The notes: generated by a model not told the origin, from the letters alone. 37,424 bases of DNA from Anaeromyxobacter oryzisoli (GCF_022690765.1 NZ_JALCZA010000044.1:1-37424); one strand, 5' to 3'; positions 20,435-30,090 are shown, counted from the stretch's first letter. A program made the numbers and translations.

Positions 20435-21589
20435 TCACGGGCCGAAGAACTCGAGGAGCGCCTTGCTGGTGTCGGCAGGGCGGTGGCTCACGAACAGATG
20501 CCCGCCGTCGGGTATGAGCTCGATCCGGATCTGTGGCGCCACGGCGCGGACCCGATTCGCCGCAAGCGTCGCGTCGTAGATGGGGTCGTTCCTGCCGAGC
20601 ATGAGCAGCGCCGGCACCCGCAGAGCGGCCAGCTCCGCGTCGCGCACGACCGGGATCCGAACGCTGCTCGGCCGTCCAAGCTGAAACCGGAGGATCACGT
20701 CCTGCATTGCCCATTCCGGCATGACCGGAGCCTCCTGGGCGGCGAGATACCGGAACAAGCGGCGCACGACGGACGCACGGTTGAACGTCATCGCGAACGC
20801 CCCCCGCAGCATCATGCCCGCGCGCATCCGCTGCAGCGAGGCGGGCGCGAGGAGTGCGAGCCGCTCGACGCGCTGGGGGTGCGCGAGCGCGAAGTGGAGC
20901 GCGATCCAACCTCCGGCCGACAGCCCGGCCAGGGCCACGCTCCCGACGCCGAGCGCGTCGAGCACCTGGTCCAGCCACCGGGCGTGGTCGCCGGAACGGT
21001 AGGACGGCCTCGTGCCGGCGCTCTTCCCCACGTCGCCGATGGTGTCGATCGCGTGCACCCGATGGCGCGCCGCGAGCGCGGGCACGAGCGGGAACCAGCT
21101 CGTTGCGTTGGTCCCGAGGCCATGGAGCAGCACGAGCGGGCGCGCGCCCTCAGCGCCGAAGGTGATCACGTGCGTGTCTCCGAACCGGGTCTCGAGCAGG
21201 CGCGCCTCGTACGGCACAGGCCACCGCTTCAGGATCGCGTCATAGGACGCGCAGGCCCTCTCGCGGGCGTCGGCCGAACGGTACTGGTTCGGCGCCGCGC
21301 CGCGCTGGCCGCCAGGTGGCGCCCCGGCGCCCTGGAGGCGCTCCGGCCGCGATGCGCCACGCTCCGTCTCGGTCCGTGCCGTTGCCCTCGAGCCGCCGCT
21401 CGCATCGTTCATCTGGTCGCCCTCGACCTCGCTCGCCTGCCGCCGGTGTCCGCGCGCCGCGTCTCGCGATCGACGCGGCGCCGCGTGCATTTTCTCCGGG
21501 TACGCGAGCGCGAGGGCGCGGCGCGAAGTCGCGGGACCCGAGGACGTCACCTCTGCCGCGGCGACACGACGCGCAACCGTCCTCTGCAT
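20435..21589 (-). CDS. Alpha/beta hydrolase
   Basis: 384 residues from the ATG at 21589, supported by a strong AAGGAG at 21601-21596, six bases upstream. The first 110 residues are low-complexity and basic, so a shorter start at 21412 (MNDASGG, with GAGG-rich upstream) is also possible. The catalytic domain is complete: oxyanion LLHGLGTN (about 154-161), nucleophile Ser224 in GLSAGG, Asp335 (LGRNDPIYD) and His364 (DGGHLFVSH). The cap region has a helical insertion MRAGMMLRGAFAMTFNRA. Typical of haloperoxidase/lactonase/esterase-like enzymes; substrate unknown. Same strand as the glycosyltransferase, 145 bases upstream of it, and possibly co-transcribed. Confidence 0.85.
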   Translation of the reverse strand: MQRTVARRVAAAEVTSSGPATSRRALALAYPEKMHAAPRRSRDAARGHRRQASEVEGDQMNDASGGSRATARTETERGASRPERLQGAGAPPGGQRGAAPNQYRSADARERACASYDAILKRWPVPYEARLLETRFGDTHVITFGAEGARPLVLLHGLGTNATSWFPLVPALAARHRVHAIDTIGDVGKSAGTRPSYRSGDHARWLDQVLDALGVGSVALAGLSAGGWIALHFALAHPQRVERLALLAPASLQRMRAGMMLRGAFAMTFNRASVVRRLFRYLAAQEAPVMPEWAMQDVILRFQLGRPSSVRIPVVRDAELAALRVPALLMLGRNDPIYDATLAANRVRAVAPQIRIELIPDGGHLFVSHRPADTSKALLEFFGP

Positions 21590-21821
21590 CCCGCTCTCCT
21601 TGTTGAGAGCGGCGAGGATCACCGGCCGCGGTCGCGCTCGCCATACGTCCTTCGCCGGGTGGCTACCGTCCAGCGTTGATCTAACGGCGACTCCAGCCTC
21701 CCGAGACCTCGAGCGTGCGTCATGACGATTCAGCAAATACCACCGATGATCCGAAACTTGCGCTCGTGAGGCAACGACGCCGCGTCATACGGCGCACACA
21801 ATTACTCTCGGTCAGGGCCTC

Positions 21822-22207
21822 GCGCACCTTGCTCGAGAGCATGATCGCTGCCGACGTCATCGTGCTCGCGACCCCCGTCTACTTCTTCGGCAAGTGCGCG
21901 CAGCTCAAGACCGTCATCGACCGGACGGTCGCGAGGTACACGGCCATCGCGAACAAGGAGTTCTATTTCATCGTGACGGCCGCCGTCGGCAGCAAGCGCC
22001 CGCTGGAGCGGACCATAGAAGGCCTTCGCGGGTTCACCTCGTGCCTGACCGGCGCGAAGGAGAAAGGCATCGTCTACGGCACGGGCGCATGGGAGGTTGG
22101 CGACATCCTTTCACGTCCGGCTTTCGAGGAGGCGTACGAGATGGGGAAGTCGGTGTGATGTGACCGAGCCGAATCGGATCGCATGAACCTGAACACGCTC
22201 GCCACCG
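21822..22207 (+). pseudogene. Truncated duplicate of the FMN reductase gene plus start of the cupin gene
   Basis: This is copy 2 of the 386-bp direct repeat. It holds the last 112 codons of the flavoprotein, still in an open frame (for example ATPVYFFGKCAQLKTVID, with Lys for Met), the intergenic gap and the first codons of the cupin. The FMN phosphate loop and the Cys cluster are missing, so the product cannot be a working flavoprotein. An open frame runs into it from 21715 but the extra residues are unrelated. The match starts at GCGCACC (21822) and ends at CGCCACCGA (22207); beyond each end the sequences diverge at once. Confidence 0.88.
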
Positions 22208-22265
22208 AGGCGCCTCACCTCCTCGAACCGTCCGTGGTCGGCGACGAGGCCCTCCGCGGCGCCGC

Positions 22266-22478
22266 CGGCCCCCGCTCGCCCGCGTCTCCTCGATCATCTC
22301 CAACCTGAAGGCGAACGTGATCGAGGTGCACCACACGCGCGCCTTCGCCTACCGCTTCGGCGACACGACGCTCCAGCTGACGCTGGAGACGCGCGGGCCG
22401 GACCACGTGGACGAGATCCTCACCGCGCCGCGCGAGCGGGGCTACCAGGGCTACCAGGTGCAGAAGCTGGGGATCTGA
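22266..22478 (+). pseudogene. C-terminal ACT-domain fragment of threonine dehydratase
   Basis: Frame ending TGA 22476-22478. It reads RPPLARVSSIISNLKANVIE then VHHTRAFAYRFGDTTLQ, then LTLETRGPDHVDEILTAPRE and a C-terminal QVQKLGI. This is the ACT-like regulatory end of biosynthetic/catabolic threonine ammonia-lyase (typical ANVIEVHH and LTLETRGP). The pyridoxal-phosphate catalytic domain is absent; the fragment begins immediately beside the end of the 386-bp repeat. A GYQ-GYQ duplication near the end is also unusual. Not expected to be functional. Confidence 0.75.
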
Positions 22479-22509
22479 CCCGACCCCGCGCCGCCGCCCC
22501 GTCACCCTG

Positions 22510-22534
22510 CCCTCTCCGCCGGTGGGGGAGAGGG
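22510..22534. terminator. Bidirectional hairpin terminator
   Basis: Perfect stem CCCTCTCC (22510-22517) and GGAGAGGG (22527-22534) around a nine-base loop. It lies between the plus-strand ACT fragment and the end of the minus-strand RCC1 gene, 15 bases past that gene's stop, and could serve both directions. Confidence 0.6.
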
Positions 22535-22548
22535 AGAGAATCCCGCTC

Positions 22549-25500
22549 TCAGCGGCCCAGCGGCACCTTGGCGGTGCTCCAGGTCGTGGTCCCGTCGCCG
22601 AGTTGGCCGGTGCTGTTGTCCCCCCAGGTCCAGAGCGTCCCGTCGGACTTCACCGAGGCGTTGTGGCCGTGGCCGGCGGCCACCGACAGCCAGCCCGTCC
22701 CGAGCTGAAGGGGTGAGCTCACGCTCGGAGCGGCGGACGCGCCCCCCAGCTGACCGTAGTAGTTGAAGCCCCAGGCCCAGAGCGAGGCGTCCGCCTTCAC
22801 CGCGGCCACGTGCTGGTCGCCCGCCGCCACCCACGCGTACCCGGTCCCGACCTGCACCGGCGATTCCCTGTCGATCTGCGTCCCGTCCCCGAGCTGGCCG
22901 TACATGTTGTCGCCGAACGCCCAGAGCGCGCCGTCCGCTCTCAGGACGAACGTGCTGGAGTAGCCTGCGGAGACGGCCGACCAGGTGGTCCCAAGCCCGA
23001 CCCGCGCCGGGATGGGCCGATTCGCCACGACCAGCATCGGTGCGCCGAGCGCGCCGCGGTTGTTGTCGCCCCAGGTCCAGAGCGTCCCGTCGAGCTTGAG
23101 CGCCACCGTGTGGTCGGCCCCGCCGGCCACCGGGAAGTACCCGCTCCCGACCAGCACCGGCGCGTGCCGCTCGGTGTAGGTCCCGTCGCCGAGCTGGCCA
23201 TTCCAGTTGTTGCCCCACGCCCAGAGCGTCCCGTCCGACTTCAGCGCCAGCGTGTGATAGTAGCCGGCGGCGACCGCCGCCCAGGTGGCGTCGGTCCCCA
23301 CCTTCGCGGGCGTCGCCCGCGACGTGGTCGAGCCGTCGCCGAGCTGGCCGTGCGAGTTGTCGCCCCACGTCCAGAGCGTCCCGTCCGACCTCAGCGCCAC
23401 CGTGTGGTTGGACCCCACGGCCACCGCCGCCCACCCGCTCCCGATCTTCACGCGGTAGGGGCGACGGGTCGTGCTCCCGTCGCCGAGCTGGCCGTACGAG
23501 TTGTCGCCCCACCCCCAGAGCGAGCCGTCCGCCTTCAACGCCACCGTATGGCCGGCCCCCGTGGCCACCGACGCCCAGCCGGCCCCGACCTGCCCCGGGA
23601 GGTGCGAGTCGGTGGCGGTCCCGTCGCCGAGCTGGCCAATGACGTCGCCGAAGGAAGTGTTGCGTCCCCAGGTCCAGAGCGAGCCGTCCGTCTTCACGGC
23701 CGCCGTGTGGGAGTGGCCCGTGGCCGCCACCGCGAACCCCATCCCGATCTGCACCGGCGAGTGGCGATCGGTCGTGGTTCCGTCGCCGAGCTGGCCGTTC
23801 GAGTTGTAGCCCCAGGCCCAGAGTGTCCCGTCGCTCTTCACCGCCACCGTGTGGGTGTCGCCGCCGGTGTTGGAGGCGCCGGCCGCCACCGACCTCCAGG
23901 TGGTCCCGGTCCCAATCTGGACGGGAAGGTCACGCTCGGTCGTGGCGCCGTCGCCGAGCTCGCCGGTAGCGTTGTAGCCCCAGGCCCAGAGCGTCCCGTC
24001 GCTCTTCACCGCCACCGTGTGAGCGGCGCCCGCGGCGACCGCGACCCAGGTCGCCGTCCCGATCTGATACGGCGCGGACCGCGAGACGACCGCCTTGTTG
24101 TCGCCGAGCTGGCCGTTCCCGTCGTCACCCCAGGTCCAGAGCGTGCCGTCACTCTTCACCGCGACCGTGTGGCCCGCCCCCGCCGCCACCGACGCCCAGG
24201 TCGCCGTCCCGATCTGCACCGGCGAGTAGTAGGGCACGTTGCTGGTCGTCCCCGTCCCGACCGCACCGTTGCCGCTCCAGCCCCATCCCCAGAGCGTGCC
24301 GTCGGACCGGATCGCCATCGAGTGGCTCTGCCCCGCGGCCACCGACGCCCAGTTGGTCGCCGTCCCGATCTGCACCGGAGTCGTCCGCGACGTCGATGTG
24401 GTGCCGTCGCCGAGCTGACCGCTCCCGTTGTCGCCCCAGGCCCAGAGCGTGCCATCGGTCTTCACCGCGAGCGTGAACCGCTCCCCCGCCGCCACGGCCT
24501 TCCACCTGGAGGCCGGCTCGATCTGCACCGGCACGTTGCGGGAGTAGCTGGTCGGGCTGCCGTCCCCGAGCTGGCCGGAGCCGTTGTTCCCCCAGGTCCA
24601 GAGGGTGCCGTCGGTCTTCAGCCCCACCGTGTGCTCGACGCCCGCGCTCACCGTCGCCCACCCGGGAGCGCACCAGACCGCCGCGGTCGCCACGTCGTCG
24701 GTCCCGACGATCCCCCGGGGGTTCACCACGCCGCACTCGAGCCCCGCTGGCTCTGCCACGATGCTCACCGAGTAGACCGTCCCGCTCCGCACCGGCGTCG
24801 GGAAGACGAAGGAGGTCGCCCCCGCGCCGACGGTGAGGTCCGGCGCGCCCGGCGTCGAGAGGACGAGGCCGGTCGCGTTCGCGGTGAGCCCCGCGATCGT
24901 CCCGCCGACGGTGTGGGAGCCGATGAAGGAGAGCCAGGGCTGGTCGGAGAGCAGGACCTGCGAGGCGCCGGGGTTCACGGTGGCGGTGACGTTCCCGCCC
25001 GTCACCACCGACGCCACGATCTGGAACGTCGCCACGCCGCCGGCGCCGGTCGTCGCGGAGGCGGGCAGGATCGTCGCCGTCCCGGAGAAAGCGAGCGCGA
25101 CCGTCTGGCCCGCCATGACGGCGCCCGAGCCGTCGCGGACGGTGACCGTGACGGTCGCCGCCGTGCTGCCGTCGGCCGGGAAGATGGCGCCGCTCGGGGT
25201 GACGGTGGAGAGGCTCGCGCTCTGTGGCGGCGGTGTCGTGAAGGTGACCGACGGCCGTTGGGTCACGGCCACGCCGTCGACCGCGACCGCGACCGTCTTC
25301 GCCTCCGCCTTCGTGGACGCGAGCGTCACCGCCGCGAGGCCCGTCGCGTCGGTGATCGCCGTCGCCGCCGAGAGCACGTTGCCGGTGCCCGACACCGTGA
25401 AGACCGCCGCCTTCCCGGCGACCGGCGCCCCCGCGCCGTCGCGCGCGGTCGCCGTGAGCGTCACGGTCGCGGTCCCGTTCGCGAAGGCCACCGCCGGGGC

Positions 25501-25641
25501 GGCGGTCAGGGTCGAGAGCGCGGCGCTCACCGGGCTGATGGGGCCGGGGAGCGCCCCTCCGCCTCCGCCTCCGCCCCCGCCCGAGCAGCCGAGCGAGGAG
25601 GAGACCACCGCCGCGAGCACCGCCGTCCACGTCGTGCGCAC
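22549..25641 (-). CDS. Lipoprotein with Ig-like domains and 14 RCC1 (propeller) repeats
   Basis: 1030 residues from the GTG at 25641 (an in-frame ATG at 25674 is possible but would add residues before the signal). It starts [19 protein letters not shown], a lipoprotein signal with lipobox SLGC (Cys19), followed by a Gly run. Two Big_1/invasin-like domains follow (about 35-135 and 140-240), then a linker domain and 14 RCC1-type repeats of about 47-50 residues, each around [17 protein letters not shown] and GQLGDGTT, ending at the C-terminus. Fourteen repeats equal two seven-bladed propellers. It is predicted to be surface-exposed or outer-membrane-anchored, probably for binding. Repeat 3 has [12 protein letters not shown] and repeat 11 ALGAPML in place of the usual GQLGDG. 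Expressed alone; no clear operon partner. Confidence 0.9.
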   Translation of the reverse strand: MRTTWTAVLAAVVSSSLGCSGGGGGGGGGALPGPISPVSAALSTLTAAPAVAFANGTATVTLTATARDGAGAPVAGKAAVFTVSGTGNVLSAATAITDATGLAAVTLASTKAEAKTVAVAVDGVAVTQRPSVTFTTPPPQSASLSTVTPSGAIFPADGSTAATVTVTVRDGSGAVMAGQTVALAFSGTATILPASATTGAGGVATFQIVASVVTGGNVTATVNPGASQVLLSDQPWLSFIGSHTVGGTIAGLTANATGLVLSTPGAPDLTVGAGATSFVFPTPVRSGTVYSVSIVAEPAGLECGVVNPRGIVGTDDVATAAVWCAPGWATVSAGVEHTVGLKTDGTLWTWGNNGSGQLGDGSPTSYSRNVPVQIEPASRWKAVAAGERFTLAVKTDGTLWAWGDNGSGQLGDGTTSTSRTTPVQIGTATNWASVAAGQSHSMAIRSDGTLWGWGWSGNGAVGTGTTSNVPYYSPVQIGTATWASVAAGAGHTVAVKSDGTLWTWGDDGNGQLGDNKAVVSRSAPYQIGTATWVAVAAGAAHTVAVKSDGTLWAWGYNATGELGDGATTERDLPVQIGTGTTWRSVAAGASNTGGDTHTVAVKSDGTLWAWGYNSNGQLGDGTTTDRHSPVQIGMGFAVAATGHSHTAAVKTDGSLWTWGRNTSFGDVIGQLGDGTATDSHLPGQVGAGWASVATGAGHTVALKADGSLWGWGDNSYGQLGDGSTTRRPYRVKIGSGWAAVAVGSNHTVALRSDGTLWTWGDNSHGQLGDGSTTSRATPAKVGTDATWAAVAAGYYHTLALKSDGTLWAWGNNWNGQLGDGTYTERHAPVLVGSGYFPVAGGADHTVALKLDGTLWTWGDNNRGALGAPMLVVANRPIPARVGLGTTWSAVSAGYSSTFVLRADGALWAFGDNMYGQLGDGTQIDRESPVQVGTGYAWVAAGDQHVAAVKADASLWAWGFNYYGQLGGASAAPSVSSPLQLGTGWLSVAAGHGHNASVKSDGTLWTWGDNSTGQLGDGTTTWSTAKVPLGR

Positions 25642-25719
25642 ATGAACCCCCGAGTCCGAGCCGAGGGGAGCCAATCTAGCATTGCCTGTGTGTGAAGGAG
25701 CGGCCGCCGCCGGGACTCA

Positions 25720-25904
25720 CATCCCCCCACCCGCGCGCCCGGGTGCCCGGAGCGGAGCGTCTCCTCGAGCGCCCTCAGGAAGCCGTCGACCTGGGCGGCC
25801 GTGAGGGCCGCCGAGAGGGCGACGCGCAGGCGGCTCGTGCCGGCGGGGACCGTCGGCGGCCGGATGGCGCTGAACCAGCCGCCGTGGATGCTACCGTAGG
25901 GGTG
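25720..25904 (-). pseudogene. C-terminal remnant of 8-amino-7-oxononanoate synthase-like enzyme
   Basis: The minus-strand frame reads HPYGSIHGGWFSAIRPPTVP then AGTSRLRVALSAALTAAQVD and GFLRALEETLRSG. The IRPPTVP-x-GTSRLR stretch is the C-terminal signature of the bioF/oxoamine synthase branch of PLP enzymes. There is no upstream catalytic part (the lysine motif is missing) and no start, and the frame runs on into the RCC1 gene's upstream region. It is a short leftover of a deleted gene. The 93 bases up to 25998 show nothing else. Confidence 0.7.
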
Positions 25905-25997
25905 GTTGCTGGATGAAACGCCTTTGGATTGGTGGGCGGTCGCCGTGAACGGCTGCGTCGCGGCCAGTGCCGCCGTCGCGTCGTCGAACCGTGCTGA

Positions 25998-27053
25998 TCA
26001 CTCTGCGAGCATCCCAGTCCGCTCCCTCGTGATCCAGGTCTTCCAGCCGACGGCCGGAACGTCCGGATGGAGCGCTCGTCCGAAGACTGCCCACGCGTCG
26101 CGGTACGAGAGCCAGGCGCGTTGGGTCCTGCGAATTCCGTCGGGTGTCACCGTGCCAAGGGCTTCCGCCCTGATCGCACGCCGGTACGCCTCATTCAGCG
26201 CCCGGTCGGCCACCCGATAATCTGCCTCGGCGAAGCGCCATCTCGGCGGGCTTGCCACGAGCGCTTCGACCGACGACACGAACGCCTCGCGAAGCCTCGC
26301 GCCCTCCTCGATGACCAGCGCGGCGCGGGCGGTGCCGCTCAGGTCCACCTCGTTGGACTCGCGAGCCTCGAAATAGGCATCGGCCGCCGCCTTCAGCTTC
26401 GCGAAGGCCGGACGTGCCACGATAGGGAGCTTTGCCACCACGGTGTCGAGCCGGCGGTTTCGCGCGACGGCGTCGATGCGCTCGTGGAGCCCAGCGCAAT
26501 ACCCCATCATCAAGCCGCTGGTGATGTCATCGCAGATGTCGAAGACGCCGGCGTCCTTCCCAGCCTTCATGTTCAGCAGGTGTTTGACTCGACCTACGCG
26601 CTCAGCCGGGGCGGCGTCCGTCCCGCACGCGATCGCGACCGCCAGCTCGAGGTCTTGCACGACGCCTCTGCCGTTCGCATACAGCATCATGAGCATCGTC
26701 GAGCCGCCCAGGACGAGCTCATCCTTGCGGAGCTCGATGAACGCGCACTTGCGCGCCGCGACCGGATCGGCTGGGCGCCCGATCCCGTAGTAGAGCGCCT
26801 CGGAGTCGCATTCCGTGCCGAGCGCGCGAGACTCCCCTTCGCTCGGGCCGTCAGCGGCTGGGTACGCGGGCTTGCCCACGCGGGCGCACGCCGCGTTCAC
26901 CGCCGCTTCCTCGGCATCGAACCTCTCCTCCCACGAATCCGCGGCTTCGGACCGCGAGGACGCAATGACGAGAAGTACCGCCGCCACGAGCCGACGCCGG
27001 GCGCGTCCCCGCACGCGCAAGCGGCGCCCGTTCGTGTGGATGGGGAGCAGCAC
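25998..27053 (-). CDS. Exported DUF1311/LprI-like protein with Sel1-like segment
   Basis: 351 residues. A basic N-terminus then LVAAVLLVIASSRSEA (about 23-38) forms a signal peptide. Residues about 85-150 have a Sel1-like helical pair (YGIGRPADPVAARKCAFIE and MLMMLYANGRGVVQDLELAV). The C-terminal 110 residues are a lysozyme-inhibitor LprI/DUF1311 domain: ADYRVADRALNEAYRRAI, then TPDGIRRTQRAWLSYRDAWA. Members of this family are periplasmic; some inhibit lysozyme, but most have no proven function. Several Cys residues (ACARVG, GTECDSE, RKCAF, IACG, DICDD, GYCAG) may form disulfides. Alone on its strand, 283 bases downstream of the desaturase end. Confidence 0.82.
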   Translation of the reverse strand: MLLPIHTNGRRLRVRGRARRRLVAAVLLVIASSRSEAADSWEERFDAEEAAVNAACARVGKPAYPAADGPSEGESRALGTECDSEALYYGIGRPADPVAARKCAFIELRKDELVLGGSTMLMMLYANGRGVVQDLELAVAIACGTDAAPAERVGRVKHLLNMKAGKDAGVFDICDDITSGLMMGYCAGLHERIDAVARNRRLDTVVAKLPIVARPAFAKLKAAADAYFEARESNEVDLSGTARAALVIEEGARLREAFVSSVEALVASPPRWRFAEADYRVADRALNEAYRRAIRAEALGTVTPDGIRRTQRAWLSYRDAWAVFGRALHPDVPAVGWKTWITRERTGMLAE

Positions 27054-27336
27054 CGGGTTGGATTCTACCGCGCGGGCGCCGGCTTGACCGTGTCCGCCTT
27101 GAACTCAGGCGTCAAATACCGCCTCTGCCTCTTCGTCATCTGGACATCCTCCCGCGCATCGGAGGTGTCCACCGAATCCGGGGAGGCTCAACAAGCTGCT
27201 CGCTCTGCAAGGTGCGTTCGGTGCCGAAGCCCGACGAGGAATAGTGATGCAGGCGGTCACCGACCTCGGCGCGCGGCGCCTACCGACCTCGACCTGCGGG
27301 TGGCGGTCGTGGTCCACGGCGCCGATCGATCAGACC

Positions 27337-28479
27337 TCAACCGACAGGGGCCGCGCTCGCGGCGACCTCTCCCGCCGCGGATCGCCCGGGCGCGGCGCGG
27401 CGCTCCCCGCGCCGCGGCACCGCGAACCGGACCAGCCGCCGCATCGCGCTCGCGAACTGCGAGCCGAGCGTTCCGGTCGCGTACGGGAGGCCGTGGCGCT
27501 CGCAGATCTCCCGCACGCGCGGTGCCATCTCGGGGTAGCGCCAGGCCGGAATGTTCGGGAAGAGGTGATGCTCGACCTGGAACCCGAGGTGCCCGCTCAG
27601 GACGTGAACGATCCGACTCGCCTCGAAGTTGGACGAGCCCATCACCTGCCGTGCGTACCAGCCAGCCCGGTCCTCGGTCGCGAGGTCCTCCTCGGAGAAG
27701 CTGGCGGTGCGCTCCGTGAGGTGGCCGCAGTAGATGACCACATAGGCCCAACCGTTCCGGAGGGCGTTCGCGAGCATGTTCCCGACGAGTACCTTCGACG
27801 CGAACGGTCCCGCGAGCGCAGGGTAGAACACGTACTCGACGAACCCTTTCCGCGCGACCTTGCGGACGAACCCCCACACGTCCCGCGCCACCTCGCGAGC
27901 GGGGCGCCGCCTCGGAGCGGCCGCTCGAGCGGATGGAGGCCCCAGCGCGTCGAAGAGGCCGAGGTCGTAGGCGCCGATGGAGTACTCGAAGAAGAGCCCG
28001 GTGAGCGGGCTCAGCAGTGGCTGGACGAGGTGGAACGGCCTCCACGGCACGTCGGCCGAGAACCGGAACGCGTTGTAGCCGAAGTCGCGGTCGCGCCCGA
28101 TCACGTTGGTGTAGACGTGGTGGGTCGCGTTGTGGGCCCGCTTCCAGGTCTTCGCGGTGGCGACCATGTCCCACTCGTACGTCGCCGAGCGGAGCGACGG
28201 GTCGTCCATGAAGTCATACTGAGCGTGCAGCACGTTGTGCCCGATCTCCATGTTCTCGAGCACCTTGTAGACTGCGAGCGCGGCGACGCCGGCGCTCCAC
28301 GAGATCGGCTCGAGGCTGAAGTGGACGAGGAGTCGCCCTGCGATCTTGGCGCTCCGCGCGACGGCGCGGACACCGCGGATGTACTCCGCGTCGGCGCGAC
28401 CGATCTTCGACGCGTACTCCTGGCGGACCGCGTCGAGCTCGGCGCGGAGGGCGTTCGGCTGCTCGGGGGACGGATGCAC
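27337..28479 (-). CDS. Membrane fatty acid desaturase
   Basis: 380 residues with the three histidine boxes of di-iron membrane desaturases: HNVLH (81-85), HNATHH (116-121) and QVEHH (301-305). The Gln in the third box (Q-x-x-H-H) is typical of front-end and linoleoyl-CoA-type desaturases. Hydrophobic segments at about 58-75, 150-172, 213-235 and 240-253 provide the membrane part. The C-terminal 40 residues are basic and Ala-rich. It introduces double bonds into acyl chains of membrane lipids using O2 and an electron donor; no ferredoxin or reductase is adjacent. A second, unrelated desaturase is represented only by a fragment at 34344. Confidence 0.9.
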   Translation of the reverse strand: MHPSPEQPNALRAELDAVRQEYASKIGRADAEYIRGVRAVARSAKIAGRLLVHFSLEPISWSAGVAALAVYKVLENMEIGHNVLHAQYDFMDDPSLRSATYEWDMVATAKTWKRAHNATHHVYTNVIGRDRDFGYNAFRFSADVPWRPFHLVQPLLSPLTGLFFEYSIGAYDLGLFDALGPPSARAAAPRRRPAREVARDVWGFVRKVARKGFVEYVFYPALAGPFASKVLVGNMLANALRNGWAYVVIYCGHLTERTASFSEEDLATEDRAGWYARQVMGSSNFEASRIVHVLSGHLGFQVEHHLFPNIPAWRYPEMAPRVREICERHGLPYATGTLGSQFASAMRRLVRFAVPRRGERRAAPGRSAAGEVAASAAPVG

Positions 28480-28998
28480 GGGCCCCTCCTCGTGCGGAGG
28501 ACAACCACCGTCGTGAAGCTGCGATCTGTGCCCGCAATGTCACGCGCGTGTCAGGTCCGAGGATCGTGCGGGAGGGAACAAGGGCCCCCTCGAACTCGCC
28601 CGACGCTCCCGGACAGGTGAGCGCCACGGGCGCCCGAGCACGTGGCCGCCCGGGAGGTCCTGCCAAGAGGGCTCGCGCGAGCGCACCTTCGCGCTCGCGA
28701 GCGTGTCCACGCCGAGCACCGGATGGCGTTTCGCCCGCTTGGCGAAGGGTCCCACCTTGTGGGGCGGCCCCACGGGAGCACCGGCGGCAGCTCCCGCTCG
28801 ATGACGCGCCCCCGGGTGGGCGAGCGCCGGGCCGGAGCTCGACGCACTACTGATGACGCGACGCCCCGCTTCCGACCCGTCCGCCCGGCTCGAGCGGCAG
28901 CGGCGCTCGCCCGCGCTGGCGCATTCGCCGCGCGGCACGCGGAAGGACGGCCGCCACGCTCCACGGCGCGCCGGCGGAGCGGAGTTCGAGGTCAGCCC
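28480..28998. other. Gene-free stretch between desaturase and AI-2E family gene
   Basis: I see no supported gene. Frames on both strands are open over long distances because of high GC, but their translations are low-complexity Arg/Ala/Pro and show no domain. The stretch should contain the divergent promoters of the two flanking genes, but no convincing box was recognised. No RNA gene or repeat was recognised. Confidence 0.5.
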
Positions 28999-30090
28999 GT
29001 GTCGTCCGCCCCCCCTGGCACGCCCGCCCCGGTTCCGCCGCGTCGTTCCCAGGTGACCCTCGCGAGCGTCTTCACGGCGTGCTTCGGCGTCGCGCTCGTC
29101 GCCGCGCTGATCTTGTTCCTCCTCGAAACCCGGGTCGCCCTCCTCCTGACGCTCGGTGGCGCGCTCGCGGCGGTGGCGATGGATCACGCGGTCGAGGCGC
29201 TCGCGCGGCGAGGGCTCCGGCGTGGGTGGGCGATCGCCGCCGTGCTTTGCGGGCTCCTCGTCATGTGGGTCGCGCTGGGCTTCCTCCTCGTCCCGCCCAT
29301 CGTGAGCCAGGCGAGGGCCCTCGGGGCGGAGGCCCCGGAGCTGTGGCGGAAGCTGCAGGCCACCCCGCTCTTCGCGAGCCTCGATTCACGGTTCCACTTC
29401 CTCGATCGTCTTCGCGAGTCGGTCCCAGGCGCGGCCACGGCGCTGAGAACCGCCGTGAGCGGGGTCGTCAGCGCGCTGGGCGGGATCCTCGCCTTCGTGT
29501 TCCTCGCCGTGTTCATGCTCGTCTTCGGTCGCGACCTCGCCGCGACGTTCTTCGCCGAGGTGGTGAGCCCCGCGAACCGCGCGCGGGCCGAGCGGATCGC
29601 CGCGAACATCTATCGCGCGACGGGCGGTTACCTTGGCGGGCTCCTCGGGATCTGCGCCATCAACGCGACCCTGACGACGGCGCTCCTCGTGATCCTCCGG
29701 ATCCCCTATTTCCTGCCGCTCGGCCTCCTGAGCGGCTCGTCGAGCCTCGTCCCGTACGCGGGACCGCTCGTGTCCGGCGCGACCGTCACGCTGTTCGTCC
29801 TCGTCACCGGCGGCGCCTGGAAGGCGCTCGCGGCCGCGATCTACTTCGTCCTGTACGGACAGCTGGAGGGGAACGTGCTCGCGCCGCTCGTCTACCGGCG
29901 CACCGTCGACGTGAACCCGCTCGTCACCCTCCTCGCGATCCTGTTCCTGGCGGAGCTCATGGGCATCGCGGGCGCCATCCTGGCGGTGCCGGTCGCGGCC
30001 ACGGCGCAGATCGTGCTGCGGGAGGTCCTGATGCTCCGACGGTCGAGAGGAGGGCCAGGCTCGCCGCGCGTCCCGCGGGGGCCCCCCTAG
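28999..30090 (+). CDS. AI-2E family transporter (PerM/YhhT type)
   Basis: 363 residues from the GTG at 28999, which has GAGG seven bases upstream; this gives the standard family length, while an upstream start would add 119 low-complexity residues. There are about seven to eight membrane helices: a pair at 20-60, one at 75-98, and a block from about 150 to the end. The region between about 100 and 150 is the long amphipathic cytosolic or periplasmic loop of the family. Conserved parts include YLGGLLGICAINATLTTALL, SLVPYAGPL and YGQLEGNVLAPLVYRR, the latter a family hallmark. The family exports or takes up small molecules (AI-2 in the TqsA member, Na+/H+ in others), so the substrate is open. 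Alone in its unit. Confidence 0.88.
   Translation: MSSAPPGTPAPVPPRRSQVTLASVFTACFGVALVAALILFLLETRVALLLTLGGALAAVAMDHAVEALARRGLRRGWAIAAVLCGLLVMWVALGFLLVPPIVSQARALGAEAPELWRKLQATPLFASLDSRFHFLDRLRESVPGAATALRTAVSGVVSALGGILAFVFLAVFMLVFGRDLAATFFAEVVSPANRARAERIAANIYRATGGYLGGLLGICAINATLTTALLVILRIPYFLPLGLLSGSSSLVPYAGPLVSGATVTLFVLVTGGAWKALAAAIYFVLYGQLEGNVLAPLVYRRTVDVNPLVTLLAILFLAELMGIAGAILAVPVAATAQIVLREVLMLRRSRGGPGSPRVPRGPP

Noticed and set aside
22810-25695. 961-codon plus-strand open frame across the RCC1 gene
   Set aside because: It is the antisense shadow of the repeat gene: Arg/Gly/Pro-rich, no domains, while the minus strand has clear RCC1 repeats.
28642-28998. 119-codon N-terminal extension of the AI-2E family protein
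   Set aside because: Low-complexity Arg/Ala sequence, absent from the family; GTG at 28999 gives the normal length with a Shine-Dalgarno.
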